From Epithemia pelagica (lineage: Eukaryota > Bacillariophyta > Bacillariophyceae > Surirellales > Surirellaceae): a DNA stretch of 64,000 bases. The stretch lies in contig OX337238.1 of the NCBI GenBank assembly GCA_946965045.2, positions 2,914,001 to 2,978,000 on the forward strand, written 5' to 3'. Positions 13,043-24,281 of this stretch are shown here, piece by piece. The notes under the pieces are model-generated. The model saw only the letters and a program-made list of their open reading frames with translations, was not told where the DNA came from and ran no database searches. The translations under genes and the position numbers were made by a program. Each line of letters begins with the position of its first letter. The first letter of the stretch is position 1.

Positions 13043-14257
13043 ATGACGATGACACTGCAACAGCAAGCAAAACAATCTGGGCTTGCCTTTCTGGACAATG
13101 ACAATAACAGTAACGAGCCACATTGGAATACCAATGACTGGCCTCCCCTTTTAGATGGGTGGCGTAGGCACCATGATTCAGTCGTGCTCGACCATCCCGA
13201 AAAAGACATTGCACAGACGGTTGTAGTTTTGGGAGGATACAAACAAGGTCAAGGCTACACCAACTCAGTGTTGTCGTTGAGTTTGTCAGATGAAAAAAAG
13301 CAATGGCGGGAAGGACCGCGGTTAAACAACAACCGAGCCTATCATGCCGCGGTGATTTGTAGCGGAGGAGTTTACGTGATCGGAGGATACAACGGAATTT
13401 CACGATTGGATAGTATCGAACGGATTGATGTTGCGAATTTCTGTTCAGAATCAATGGAAAGCTCTACCAGCAACCAATGGACGACCCTGACTTGTCGATT
13501 GTCGACGGCAAGAGATGAATGTTCGGCTGTTGCCGTGCAAAATCGCTATATTGTTGTGATTGGTGGATCCAACGGAAACTTATTGTCGTCGGTTGATATA
13601 ATCGATACAGCTATCGCAAGCAACCACACTGTGATTGTGGGACCATCCATGTCACTGCCTCGGTCCGGTTGTGCAAGTGCTGTCATTGGTCATCGAATTT
13701 TTGTTGTTGGAGGCTACAATAGGTACAATGGAGAAGATATCAAATCAGTGGAGTATTTGGAGATTCATGATCCTTCAGGCAATGAGACACTGAACACAGC
13801 AAGTGCAGTGTTTCCATCGTCATGCCGTTGGACACTTCATGGCAAACTCAATCTTTCCATCCGACGGCGTGATCATGCAGTTGTAGCTGTTGGATCATGT
13901 CTGATTGTTGCGGGAGGTTTCTTAGCCCCGTACACTGTTGAAGTCTTGGATACTCAACGAAACACTGTCTGGAACGGCCCCCAATTAACCAATCCCCGAC
14001 GTTTTGGTTGTAGTGCTATGGTTCACTCGAAGGGAATCGCTTTGATTGGTGGAAGGCATAATGCTTCTTGTGCGACACTCTCCTTGGTTGACAAGAATAC
14101 GCGGTGTTTTCATCGACTCATTGAGCATGTGCCATTTATAATCTTGTCCCCATCTGCTCCGAAACGCACTACATCATGGAAGGAGTCTGATGAGTGCCCT
14201 AAGAAGAAGCTTTCAGCTGGGAAACCAGAGACGAAGACAGTGTCAATTGAGACGTAA
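13043..14257 (+). CDS. Kelch-repeat protein K4
   Basis: 404 aa from ATG 13043 (MTMTLQQQAKQSG). An in-frame ATG 63 bp upstream lies in leader sequence that is not coding in relatives, so the internal start is preferred. Six blades with motifs VVLGGYKQ, VYVIGGYNG, VVIGGSNG, FVVGGYNRYNG, IVAGGFLAP and ALIGGRHNA; the last two differ from the K3 group (VMGG, VISG). The linker before the tail is shortened relative to K9 (PFIILSPSAPKRTT against QFVIFGTRTNLLPTAPKRTT). The tail KKKLSAGKPETKTVSIET is basic. Its 3' end is the likely donor type for the chimeric K7. P4 converges 157 bp downstream. Confidence 0.88.
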   Translation: MTMTLQQQAKQSGLAFLDNDNNSNEPHWNTNDWPPLLDGWRRHHDSVVLDHPEKDIAQTVVVLGGYKQGQGYTNSVLSLSLSDEKKQWREGPRLNNNRAYHAAVICSGGVYVIGGYNGISRLDSIERIDVANFCSESMESSTSNQWTTLTCRLSTARDECSAVAVQNRYIVVIGGSNGNLLSSVDIIDTAIASNHTVIVGPSMSLPRSGCASAVIGHRIFVVGGYNRYNGEDIKSVEYLEIHDPSGNETLNTASAVFPSSCRWTLHGKLNLSIRRRDHAVVAVGSCLIVAGGFLAPYTVEVLDTQRNTVWNGPQLTNPRRFGCSAMVHSKGIALIGGRHNASCATLSLVDKNTRCFHRLIEHVPFIILSPSAPKRTTSWKESDECPKKKLSAGKPETKTVSIET

Positions 14258-14413
14258 AAATATCAGGAGTAAGACGCAGTCATGAGATCATGAGAATGAG
14301 TACTGCGATTCGAAGTGCCTGCTGTTCTTCCTGAGAACAAGATGCGTTAACAAACATGCTAGGAGTGTACGTTGTGTAACACAAACGAACAACAGCAAAC
14401 ATATAATAAGAAC

Positions 14414-16907
14414 TCACCTCAAGTAATCACTTTCTGTAGTTGGTACGATCTTTTGTAACACAAGAAACGACCCATGCGGGCTGGTTATAGCACAAGCGAA
14501 CGAAAAAAGTCGGTCTGGTCTTGGAAAGAGCATGCTCCAAATGGTGCACAAATCATACGACAGGCACTGGCAAACTGTCACATAAAATTCATGCGACACT
14601 TGGTGTTTGATCCAGAGACGAATCGTGACATCACAATAGTCGTACCATGCCAAATCCTTCATGACAATGGGTGCTTCTGGAACATGACACCTTTCTTTGT
14701 CCTCGTCCTCGTTACGGATGCAACTTTCGGAGAGACTATGGTGCAAACAGCATTGTATGTGGTTGGTATTCTGACAGAGTTGATCGACACGACGTGTCTG
14801 TTCCATAATCTCCTGGTGAAACCACGATTCCAAAGAATGAGGCTCCGAAACGTCGTCCTGGAGGTACTCATTGGCGTGTATTCGTGAAACTGTCGATCCA
14901 GCACCGCTCTTCATGGTTGGAACGGGGGATTCCTTCCTTCCATTTGGACTTTGGTCCTCCACCACGACCTTTGAAACGTCTTGTTGTTCCAGATCCACGT
15001 CCCAGGACGTGGAGTGTGTCGTGTCTCCGGCATCGGACGACGACAAGACAAGGGACGGGGGAGACTCCCAGTCCATGCATTCTTCTTCATCTCGATCCGA
15101 ATCAAAGACAATACATTCTTCTTCATCACGATCCGAATCAAAGACAATGCACTCTTCCTCATCACCATTATCTTTTGCAGTGTGGTTGTTCCTGTTTGGG
15201 TGACAAGGGGACACTGCCAAAGAAGAATGCGGACTCCAGACATTGGTCATCCAGAATAAGGGCGTTCCCACAGGATTATTGTCCTCGTCATGAGAATCAG
15301 CAGCAGCATTCTTTCCACGACCAAAGGTGTGGTCGTCCCCCAACAGAGGAGCTGACTGATGTCGTAGCAGCCGGCGTGGCAGGACCAAGCCGGTAGTTTC
15401 CGAATCGTTGTCCTCCTTCTTGTGAATCTGGGCCAGAAAAGGCAAACACGGCACGGACGTTTGTGTACCATGCCTCGTACAAACGTCACCACTCGTGTCG
15501 CTACTGTCGCTACTGTCGCTGCTGTTGCAAGTCCAGCGAATGGATTGGGGGGCCGCCACCAAGGAGGAGGATGACGATGAGGAGGACAACGACGACAATG
15601 AGGATGAATTCGAATCCAATCGTTGATGGTTTCGACTGATGGACGACGACAAGACGGTTGTACTGGTAGCACTGTTCGGGACGATCGTGGGTGTCACGTA
15701 ATTGTCGTTGTTGTTCTTCTTGTTGTCGTTGTTGTTAGGAGGGTCGTCGTCTTGCAGTTGTGGCTGTTGAATGTCACATTCCCCATCGTGGCCACCTGTA
15801 TATGGATCATGGTCCAAATGTTGGTCGTTGTCGCCATCTCGAACCGAATCCATCACATCGGGTGGTGGTGGTGGTGGTGGTGATACTGCGTTGTTCTTGT
15901 TGTTGTTGTTCTTGTCGACTATGGGAGGATCTTGTGGTGGTGCCTCTTGTAGTTTGTCCTGAATGTTTGGTATTAAGAAAGGAGATGTAGAGGCATTGCG
16001 ATGGGTGGTGGTTTCCCCCAACTCTCTTCCTCTCATCATCATCACCGAGTGCAAAGCCTTGTCGTGTTCTTGTTTTGTCATTCGACACAACCGATCAATC
16101 TGGACTTGCTGCTGACGTACCGCCATGCTTCTTGTTGTTGGTGTTGCTGTTGGTGGTGGGAGTGAACCTCTTGGGTCGTCTTTGGGCACGGGTTGTTGGA
16201 GTGTCGGTGGGAGCATCTCCTCCTCCTCTTTCCTCATGGACGATTGCCAAGGATGAAGATCCAGGAGGAGGAACACATGGATCCAGGCAGGGTGGTTGGC
16301 AGTCCTCCTGCTGCTGATGGAGTACGAACGAGTTGTTGCTGTCGGTAGATTCCGTTCCAGAACAAGTAGTGTCTACATGCCACAAAGAACAAGAGGAAGA
16401 AGAACCACAAGAAGAATCCTCCTCAGTGTTTGCGTGTGGATCTTTTGGCTGCTCTTGTTGTGGTTTGGGGGGTGATTGCTGTTGTTGTTGTTGTTGTTGG
16501 GGATTGGAAGAAAAAGAGCAGAACCAACACCCATGACAACCACCAGCGTTGTCAACAAGAGGATCGTATTGAAGAAAGGGTTGTCGGCATCGTCGTCGTC
16601 GTCGTTTCGAGAGTTTGTTGTTGGGAGTGCTGCTGTGGCTGCTCCTCCTCCAAATCAATTGGACACGTCGTCGACGAGGACGACGCATGGCAGATGATTG
16701 GTAACGACCACCACTACAACAACTCCGACAACACTGATCCTCATCCGGTGGTTGCCATTGGTTGTTACGTGATGATGTTTGTTGTTGTTGTTGTTGGAGC
16801 AAGACGACACTTTGGGTCCAGGCCTGCCACAAGTTGTAAAAGGCGACATTGTCATCCTGATTGGGCTCCACCACTGCCACGGCAGAACCCTGCGAGGAGG
16901 ATGTCAT
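14414..16907 (-). pseudogene. Partner-family gene P4, single frameshift
   Basis: The ATG at 16907 starts MTSSSQGSAV and the stop at 14414 ends SDYLR, both as in intact P7. Relative to P7, 11 bp are missing near 16150-16162, within a GGT-repeat encoding the Pro/Thr linker (PTTPPPPTATPTT), and the frame shifts there. Both flanking frames are otherwise long and open: 16997-16095 gives the Gln/Arg-rich N-terminal third and 16276-14414 the remainder, including both LC motifs and three DEEEC acidic units. Slippage in a simple repeat is the likely cause. It could be a very young pseudogene or a length error in a repeat. Convergent with K4. Confidence 0.65.
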
Positions 16908-18300
16908 GGTAGATTCAACACACACACCAACAGAGAAATGAGGATGCGCGTGTTGGAAGTTGGAAGCCTTTGTACAGTCGGAATGACAGTCATACACTCC
17001 CTCTTATACAGTTTCTCGTCTATGGATCGGTCCATCCGGTTGGCATCCGAGTCCCGAGTCACAGAAGTACTTTCGCGACGATACTCGCACCTCTCTATCG
17101 TCTCAGACGCCCGCGACTCCATACACCCAAAAAAGAATCCCCATCGCGCGCGCATCTCATCGAGATCCTGGTTGGCAGAATCACCATGACGACCTATACA
17201 ACGACAAGGACAAAACGACGGCCAACACACATTCGCACGGTTCTGTCAAGAATGATGATGATGATGATGATCGAGTGACGGTGTCATTCTTCCAGACACA
17301 CTCACTCGGTGCATCCTTCACAGTGTACTAGAACGAGCGATGATGAGGCTATAATGATTGATATCGAGACCAAACAACAGAAAGAAGAAGACTCTTGATT
17401 GAAGCGGTTAATGCTTAATTGTGATGGCCTTCATCATCATCATCACACCGAAAGAGAACAAAAAAGTCTCTCACTTTTTCTCCGACAACACAGCGTGGGC
17501 CTATAGAGTGCAATCCAATGTGGAAGAAGAAGAACACAACAGAGGACCCAGCAATCGGCCTGAGAAAGATCATTGGTGAAAACGTACGAGATGCTTTGTT
17601 GTGATGGTCTTCAAGATTGGAGAAAGAGTCCTGGTCCCTTTCTTATGGGTATTTGCCCTGTGGTATTTGCGCCGGTTGCATTTATTATTGTTCTTGTCGC
17701 TTCCCTACGTACGGTGGGTGATTTTCCTATCGTGGGTGCCAATTTCAAGTGATCTCGATAGAATGGCTTCTAGCATTTGTTGCATCTTCTTCGCGTTTGC
17801 CGGTTTGGGACAATCATGTTTGATCGATGATTGGATTGGAACCTATGAATTTGGTCCGCTTCGTTTTGCATGGACGATGAACTAGCGCTTGACTGCGATC
17901 CTGATGTATTGTGCAAAACAGCCAGAAGGAATTTGAAAAGGGCCTCAAGACTGCAACGGACAAGTACTGCCATATACAGTGGCAAAGGGGTTCCAAGAAA
18001 GTGGAATCTCTGGATTTGTGCGGGGGTGGCTTTGTGGTGGATGGTTTTAGACCCGTTTATCTGTCCAAGATCATCCATCAAAGGAGGATGGTTTTGAACC
18101 CGTTCATCTGTCCAATGCCATCCCTCCGATGAAGGATACCATGATTGAAATCGCCATCGTTGAGGTGCGTCCGTCGCAGCTGCCGTCTTTCGTTCCGGTT
18201 TTGGTGTAAAAGGTCCAGATCTCGTTCGGAGTTCATTTTCGTATTTTTTGAGGAGCAAGAAGGTCCATTCCTTGCTGTTGTCATGAAATCTCAAAGTATC
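16908..18300. other. Spacer and leader upstream of K5
   Basis: No gene supported. This spacer type (shared with 23843-24264 plus 33037-34009, 37883-39281 and 44932-46331) contains the string TCGGTGCATCCTTCACA at about 17309, the site hit by transposons upstream of K7, then GACAACACAGCGTGGG and the two-copy GGATGGTTTTAGACC leader repeat. A block at 17870-17990 could read as MDDELALDCDPDVLCKTARR, a coding-like string also seen in other leaders (see findings). A short ATG microsatellite lies near 17250-17270. Confidence 0.55.
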
Positions 18301-19470
18301 ATGACGCCAACACTGAAACAGCAAGCAAAACAATCCGGGCTTTGCTTTCTGGACATCGACAATTATAGTGAGGCGCCGCAATGGAATACCAATGACTGGC
18401 CTCCCGTTTTAGGTGGTGGGCGTTGGTCGCATGCATCGGTTGTGCTCAACCATCCCGAACAGGATAACAATGCACACACGGTTGTTGTTTTGGGAGGGCA
18501 CAAACAAGATCAAGGCTGCAACAACTCAGTGTTGTTGTTGAGTTTGTCAGATGAAAACACGCGATGGCAGGAAGGACCGCCGTTGAACAACAAACGAGCC
18601 GATCATTCTGCGGTGGTTTGTCGCGGAGGAGTTTACGTGATCGGAGGACACAATGGAAGTTCACTCTTTTATAGTATCGAACGGATTGATGTTCAAAAGT
18701 TGTGTTCAAGGGCAGCGGTACGCACCACGAGCAACCAATGGACAACCTTGAATTGTCGATTGTCCACGGCAAGAGATGGATGTTCCGCTGTTGCCGTGCA
18801 CAATCGCTATATTGTTGTGATTGGTGGATACAACGGAAACTATTTGTCGACGGTTGATATAATCGATACAGTTGTGCCAAGCAACCACACTGTGATTGTG
18901 GGACCACCCATGGCAGTTCCTCGGTGTTGTTGTGCTAGTGCTGTCATTGGTCATCGCATTTTTGCTGTTGGAGGCCACAATGCAACAGATATCAAGCCGG
19001 TTGAGTATTTGGAAATGGTTGATCCTTCCGGCAATGAGACAATGAACACAGCAAGTGCAGTGTTTCCATCCTCGTGCCGTTGGACAGTTCATGGCAAACT
19101 CAATCTTTCCATGCGACGGAATCATCATGCAGTTGTAGCTGTTGGATCATGTCTGATTGTGATGGGAGGTTCCTTAGCAGCGGACACTGTTGAAGTGTTG
19201 GATACTCGCCGCAACACTGTATGGACCTTTCCCCAATTATCAGGGCCGCGTTGTATCTCCAGGAGTGCTGTGGTTCACTCGAGGGGAATTGCTGTGATTA
19301 GTGGACATGACAATACTTCTTGTGCGACACTGTCATTGGTTGACAAGAATACGTGGTGTTTTCGTCGACTAACGGAGCAGGTGCCAAGTATAATCTTTGG
19401 GACAAGAACAAACTCACTTCGATCTGCTCCCGAACCTGCCACAGTATTGAAGTTCTCCTTAGCGTTCTAA
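18301..19470 (+). CDS. Kelch-repeat protein K5, tail lost
   Basis: 389 aa from ATG 18301 (MTPTLKQQAKQSG). The frame is open upstream to 18145, but relatives are not coding there. Six blades: VVLGGHKQ, VYVIGGHNG, VVIGGYNG, FAVGGHNAT, IVMGGSLAA, AVISGHDN. The fourth-blade loop is three or more residues shorter (HNATDIKP) than in K4. The C-terminus reads TVLKFSLAF and stops, because a small deletion near 19455 shifts the frame out of the usual basic KKKLSTGK tail; K8 has the same ending. Residues CSRAAVRTTSNQW differ from the ESMESSTSNQW type. No partner gene follows; a 614-bp spacer leads to K6. Confidence 0.82.
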   Translation: MTPTLKQQAKQSGLCFLDIDNYSEAPQWNTNDWPPVLGGGRWSHASVVLNHPEQDNNAHTVVVLGGHKQDQGCNNSVLLLSLSDENTRWQEGPPLNNKRADHSAVVCRGGVYVIGGHNGSSLFYSIERIDVQKLCSRAAVRTTSNQWTTLNCRLSTARDGCSAVAVHNRYIVVIGGYNGNYLSTVDIIDTVVPSNHTVIVGPPMAVPRCCCASAVIGHRIFAVGGHNATDIKPVEYLEMVDPSGNETMNTASAVFPSSCRWTVHGKLNLSMRRNHHAVVAVGSCLIVMGGSLAADTVEVLDTRRNTVWTFPQLSGPRCISRSAVVHSRGIAVISGHDNTSCATLSLVDKNTWCFRRLTEQVPSIIFGTRTNSLRSAPEPATVLKFSLAF

Positions 19471-20084
19471 GAAGAAGTTATCAACTGGCAAAACAGAGAC
19501 TTAGAAGTGTTAATTGAGAAATATAAATACGGGGAGTAAAACTCAATCATTTACAAACAGTCGATCCTCCAGACGAATCCTTCACAGTTCAGCACTCTCC
19601 AACCGGGACGAATGATTTTTGCAAGAGGAATGATTCCTTTTTTGGGAGGATGATACCAGCCTTGGAACTCTCATCCTGTCGTCGTATTTTACCCTGATAG
19701 ATCCCCAGAACAACCGCAACAACCACCAGGATGACACTGCTGCTGCCAAGCGGCGAATGAGAAGCCTTTCATGCTTTATTGTGCGACAACCATCTATGAT
19801 CAGCTTCCCTCGAAATGGGATTGTCAGCGTTCGGGGAATCTCTGGTTTTGAGCCGGGGTCGATTTTTTGTTTTTCGTGGATGGTTTTGGACCCGATCATC
19901 TGTGCAATTCATCCATCTTATGAATGATTGAAATCGCTGCCGTAGAGGTTCGTCCGTTGTTGCTGCCGCCTTTCGTCCCGGTTTTGGTGTGAAAGGTCCA
20001 TAAGTCCATTTTCATAATTTATTGAGGAGAAAGCACACAAAAAGACGAAGCTCTGAGGTCAATTCCTTTGTGTTGGCAAGCACC
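19471..20084. other. Spacer between K5 and K6
   Basis: This 614-bp stretch contains no gene. From about 19560 it is the same leader type as those of K4 and K9. It directly joins two + strand Kelch genes where a partner gene would otherwise be expected; the K8-K9 interval (40447-41071) is near-identical, so the K5-K6 pair was duplicated as a block. Confidence 0.6.
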
Positions 20085-21329
20085 ATGACGATGACACTGC
20101 AACAGCAAGCAAAACAATCTGGGCTTGCCTTTCTGGACAGTGACAATAACAGTCTTGCGCCTAATTGGAATACCAATGACTGGCCTCCCCTTTTGGGTGG
20201 GTGGCGTAGGCACCATGATTCAGTCGTGCTCGACCATCCCGAAAAAGACATTGCACAGACGGTTGTTGTTTTGGGAGGATACAAACAAGGTCAAGGCTAC
20301 ACCAACTCAGTGTTGTTGTTGAGTTTGTCAGATGAAAAAAAGCAATGGCGGGAAGGACCGCCGTTAAACAACAACCGAGCCTATCATGCCGCGGTGATTT
20401 GTAGCGGAGGAGTTTACGTGATCGGAGGATACAACGGAATTTCACGATTAGATAGTATCGAACGGATTGATGTTGCGAATTTCTGTTCAGAATCAATGGA
20501 AAGCTCTACCAACAACCAATGGACGACCCTGACTTGTCGATTGTCGACGGCAAGAGATGAATGTTCGGCTGTTGCCGTGCAAAATCGCTATATTGTTGTG
20601 ATTGGTGGATCCAACGGAAACTTATTGTCGTCGGTTGATATAATCGATACAGCTATCGCAAGCAACCACACTGTGATTGTGGGACCATCCATGTCACTGC
20701 CTCGGTCCGGTTGTGCAAGTGCTGTCATTGGTCATCGAATTTTTGTTGTTGGAGGCTACAACAGGCACAATGGAGAAGATATCAAATCAGTGGAGTATTT
20801 GGAGATTCATGATCCTTCAGGCAATGAGACACTGAACACAGCAAGTGCAGTGTTTCCATCCTCATGCCGTTGGACACTTCATGGCAAACTCAATCTTTCC
20901 ATCCGACGGCGTGATCATGCAGTTGTAGCTGTTGGATCATGTCTGATTGTTGCGGGAGGTTTCTCCACCCTGGACACTGTTGAAGTCTTGGATACTCAAC
21001 GAAACACTGTCTGGAACGGCCCCCAATTAACCAATCCCCTACGTTTTGGTTGTAGTGCTATGGTTCACTCGAAGGGAATCGCTTTGATTGGTGGAAGGCA
21101 TAATGCTTCTTGTGCGACACTCTCCTTGGTTGACAAGAATACGCGGTGTTTTCATCGACTCATTGAGCATGTGCCATTTGTAATCTTGTCCCCATCTGCT
21201 CCGAAACGCACTACATCATGGAAGGAGAGTTTGATGAGTGCTCTACGAAGAAGCTATCAGCTGGGAAACCAGAGACGAAGACAGTGTCAATTGAGACGTA
21301 AAAATATCAGGAGTAAGACGCAGTCATGA
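20085..21329 (+). CDS. Kelch-repeat protein K6, altered tail
   Basis: 414 aa from ATG 20085 (MTMTLQQQAKQSG), near-identical to K4 through the six blades (VVLGGYKQ, VYVIGGYNG, VVIGGSNG, FVVGGYNRHNG, IVAGGFSTL, ALIGGRHNA). After TTSWKES one extra base (GAGAGTTTG where K4 has GAGTCTG, near 21225) changes the frame, so the usual tail is replaced by an Arg-rich end (SALRRSYQLGNQRRRQCQ) stopping at 21329. The propeller itself is unaffected. Its N-terminal loop DSDNNSLAPNWN matches K2 and K10 rather than K4 (DNDNNSNEPHWN), a sign of exchange between paralogs. Converges on P6, 128 bp apart. Confidence 0.83.
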   Translation: MTMTLQQQAKQSGLAFLDSDNNSLAPNWNTNDWPPLLGGWRRHHDSVVLDHPEKDIAQTVVVLGGYKQGQGYTNSVLLLSLSDEKKQWREGPPLNNNRAYHAAVICSGGVYVIGGYNGISRLDSIERIDVANFCSESMESSTNNQWTTLTCRLSTARDECSAVAVQNRYIVVIGGSNGNLLSSVDIIDTAIASNHTVIVGPSMSLPRSGCASAVIGHRIFVVGGYNRHNGEDIKSVEYLEIHDPSGNETLNTASAVFPSSCRWTLHGKLNLSIRRRDHAVVAVGSCLIVAGGFSTLDTVEVLDTQRNTVWNGPQLTNPLRFGCSAMVHSKGIALIGGRHNASCATLSLVDKNTRCFHRLIEHVPFVILSPSAPKRTTSWKESLMSALRRSYQLGNQRRRQCQLRRKNIRSKTQS

Positions 21330-21457
21330 GATCATGAGAATGAGTACTGCGATTCGAAGTGCCTGCTGTTCTTCCTGAGAACAAGATGCGTTAACAAACA
21401 TGCTAGGAGTGTACGTTGTGTAACACAAACGAACAACAGCAAACATATAATAAGAAC

Positions 21458-23842
21458 TCACCTCAAGTAATCACTTTCTGTAGTTGGTACGATCTTTTGT
21501 AACACAAGAAACGACCCATGCGGGCTGGTTATAGCACAAGCGAACGAAAAAAGTCGGTCTGGTCTTGGAAAGAGCATGCTCCAAATGGTGCACAAATCAT
21601 ACGACAGGCACTGGCAAACTGTCACATAAAATTCATGCGACACTTGGTGTTTGATCCAGAGACGAATCGTGACATCACAATAGTCGTACCATGCCAAATC
21701 CTTCATGACAATGGGTGCTTCTGGAACATGACACCTTTCTTTGTCCTCGTCCTCGTTACGGATGCAACTTTCGGAGAGACTATGGTGCAAACAGCATTGT
21801 ATGTGGTTGGTATTCTGACAGAGTTGATCGACACGACGTGTCTGTTCCATAATCTCCTGGTGAAACCACGATTCCAAAGAATGAGGCTCCGAAACGTCGT
21901 CCTGGAGGTACTCATTGGCGTGTATTCGTGAAACTGTCGATCCAGCACCGCTCTTCATGGTTGGAACGGGGGATTCCTTCCTTCCATTTGGACTTTGGTC
22001 CTCCACCACGACCTTTGAAACGTCTTGTTGTTCCAGATCCACGTCCCAGGACGTGGAGTGCGTCGTGTCTCCGGCATCGGACGACGACAAGACAAGGGAC
22101 GGGGGAGACTCCCAGTCCATGCATTCTTCTTCATCTCGATCCGAATCAAAGACAATACATTCTTCTTCATCACGATCCGAATCAAAGACCATGCACTCTT
22201 CCTCCTCGTCATTATCTTTTGCAGTGTAGTTATTGTTCCTGTTTGGGTGACATGGGGACACTGCCAAAGAAGAATGCGGATTCCAGACATTGGTCATCCA
22301 AAATAAGGGCGTTCCCACAGGATCATTGTCCTCATCATGAGGATCAGCAGCAGCATTCTTTCCACGACCAAAGATGTGGTTGTCCCCCAACAGAGGAGTT
22401 GACTGAGGTCGTAGCAGCCGGCGTGGCAGGAGCGAGCCGGTAGTATTCGAATCGTTGTTCTCCTTCTTGTGAATCTGGGCCAGAAAAGACGAATACGGCA
22501 CGGACGCTTGTGTAACATGCCTCGTACAATCGTCACCACTCGTGTCGCTACTGTCGCTGCTGTTGCAAGTCCAGCAAATGGATTCGGGGGCCGCCACCAA
22601 GGAGGAGGATGACCATGAGGAGGACAACGACGACAATGAGGAGGAATTCGAATCCAATCGTTGATGGTTTCGAGTGATGGACGACGACAACACGGTTGTA
22701 CTGTTGTCGTTGATGTTGTTGTTTTGAGCGTCGTCGTCTTGCAGTTGTGGCTGTACAAAGTTAGATTCCCCATCGTGACCACCTGTATATGGCGCATGGT
22801 CCAAATGTTGGTCGTCGTTGCCATCTCGAACCGAATTCACCTCGGTTGGTGGTGGTGATAGTGCGTTGTTGTAGTTCTTGTTCTTGTCGACTTTGGGAGG
22901 ATCGTGTGGTGGTGTCTCTTGTAGTTTGTCCTGAATGTTTGGTATTAAGAAAGGAGATGCAGAGGCATTTCAATGGGTGGTGGTTTCCCCCAACTCTCCT
23001 CCTCTCATCATCATCATCATCATCATCCAGTGCAAGGCCTTGTCTTGTTCTTGTTTTGTCATTCGACACGACCGATCAATCTGGACTTGCTGCTGACGTA
23101 CCGTCATGCTTGTTGTTGTTGTTGTTGGAGTGTCGGTGGGAGCATCTCCTCCTCCTCTTTCCTCATGGACGATTGCCAAGGATGAAGATCCAGGAGGAGG
23201 AACACATGGATCCAGGCAGGGTGGTTGGCAGTCCTCCTGCTGCTGATGGAGTACGAACGAGTTGTTGCTGTCGGTAGATTCCGTTCCAGAACAAGTGGTG
23301 TCTACTTGCCACAAAGAACAAGAGGAGGAAGAACCACAAGAATCCTCCTCCTCAGTGTTTGCGTGTGGATCTTTTGGCTGCTCTTGTTGTGGTTTGGGGG
23401 GTGATTGCTGTTGTTGTTGTTGTTGTTGTTGTTGGGGATTGGAAGAAAAGGAGCAGAACCAACACCCATGACAACCACCAGCGTTGTCAACTGGAGGATC
23501 GTATTGAAGAAAGGGTTGTCGGCATCGTCGTCGTCGTCGTTTCGAGAGTTTGTTGTTGGGAGTGCTGCTGTGGCTGCTCCTCCTCCAAATCAATTGGACA
23601 CGTCGTCGACGAGGACGACGCATGGCAGATGATTGGTAACGACCACCACGACAACAACTCCGACAACACTGATCCTCATCCGGTGGTTGCCATTGGTTGT
23701 TTCGTGATAATGTTTGTTGTTGTTGTTGTTGGAGCAAGACGACACTTTGGGTCCAGGCCTGCCACAAGTTGTAAAAGGCGACATTGTCATCCTGATTGGG
23801 CTCCACCACTGCCACGGCAGAACCCTGCGAGGAGGATGTCAT
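21458..23842 (-). pseudogene. Partner-family gene P6, one TGA stop
   Basis: The ATG at 23842 starts MTSSSQGSAV and the frame ends at 21458 (SDYLR). It is interrupted by TGA at 22970-22972, where P7 has CGC (Arg) in ETTTHRNAS. Reading across the stop, the same frame continues through NIQDKLQE and NSVRDGNDDQ to the end with no other stop that I found. Shorter than P7 in the Pro/Thr linker and in a few Asn/Asp stretches. P9 carries the same TGA, so the lesion was present before the two blocks separated. Convergent with K6; the 5' flank holds the transposon nest. Confidence 0.65.
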
Positions 23843-24186
23843 GGTAGATTCAACACACACACCAACAGAGAAATGAGGATGCGCGTGTTGGAAGTTGGAA
23901 GCCTTTGTACAGTCGGAATGACAGTCATACACTCCCTCTTATACAGTTTCTCGTCTATGGATCGGTCCATCCGGTTGGCATCCGAGTCCCGAGTCACAGA
24001 AGTACTTTCGCGACGATACTCGCACCTCTCTATCGTCTCAGACGCCCGCGACTCCATACACCCAAAAAAGAATCCCCATCGCGCGCGCATCTCATCGAGA
24101 TCCTGATTGGCAGAATCACAATGACGACCTATACAACGACAAGGACAAAACGACGGCCAACACACATTCGCACGGTTCTGTCAAGA

Positions 24187-24230
<44 letters not shown>

Positions 24231-24264
24231 CGAGTGACGGTGTCCATCCTTCAGACACACTCAC
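23843..24264. other. Left part of the K7 spacer, before the transposon nest
   Basis: Spacer sequence homologous to 16908-17308 and 37883-38289. It contains a longer ATG microsatellite than its relatives (about 24187-24230, roughly 14 units). No gene is supported. The homologous right part resumes after the inserted elements at 33037. Confidence 0.7.
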
Positions 24265-24281
24265 TCGGTGCATCCTTCACA
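24265..24281. repeat. Target-site copy 1 (17 bp)
   Basis: TCGGTGCATCCTTCACA, host spacer sequence by comparison with uninterrupted relatives (about 17309, 38290, 45349). First of three identical copies flanking the non-LTR insertions. Confidence 0.9.

Noticed and set aside
18145-18300. N-terminal extension of K5 (and of K7, K8, K4, K6, K9) to an upstream ATG
   Set aside because: The leader differs between paralogs by indels that are not multiples of three (11 bp in the K4 type), and K10 and K1 have stops there, so the conserved internal ATG is the start.
24187-24230. CRISPR-like or regularly spaced repeats
   Set aside because: These are trinucleotide microsatellites without spacers; no CRISPR array is present.
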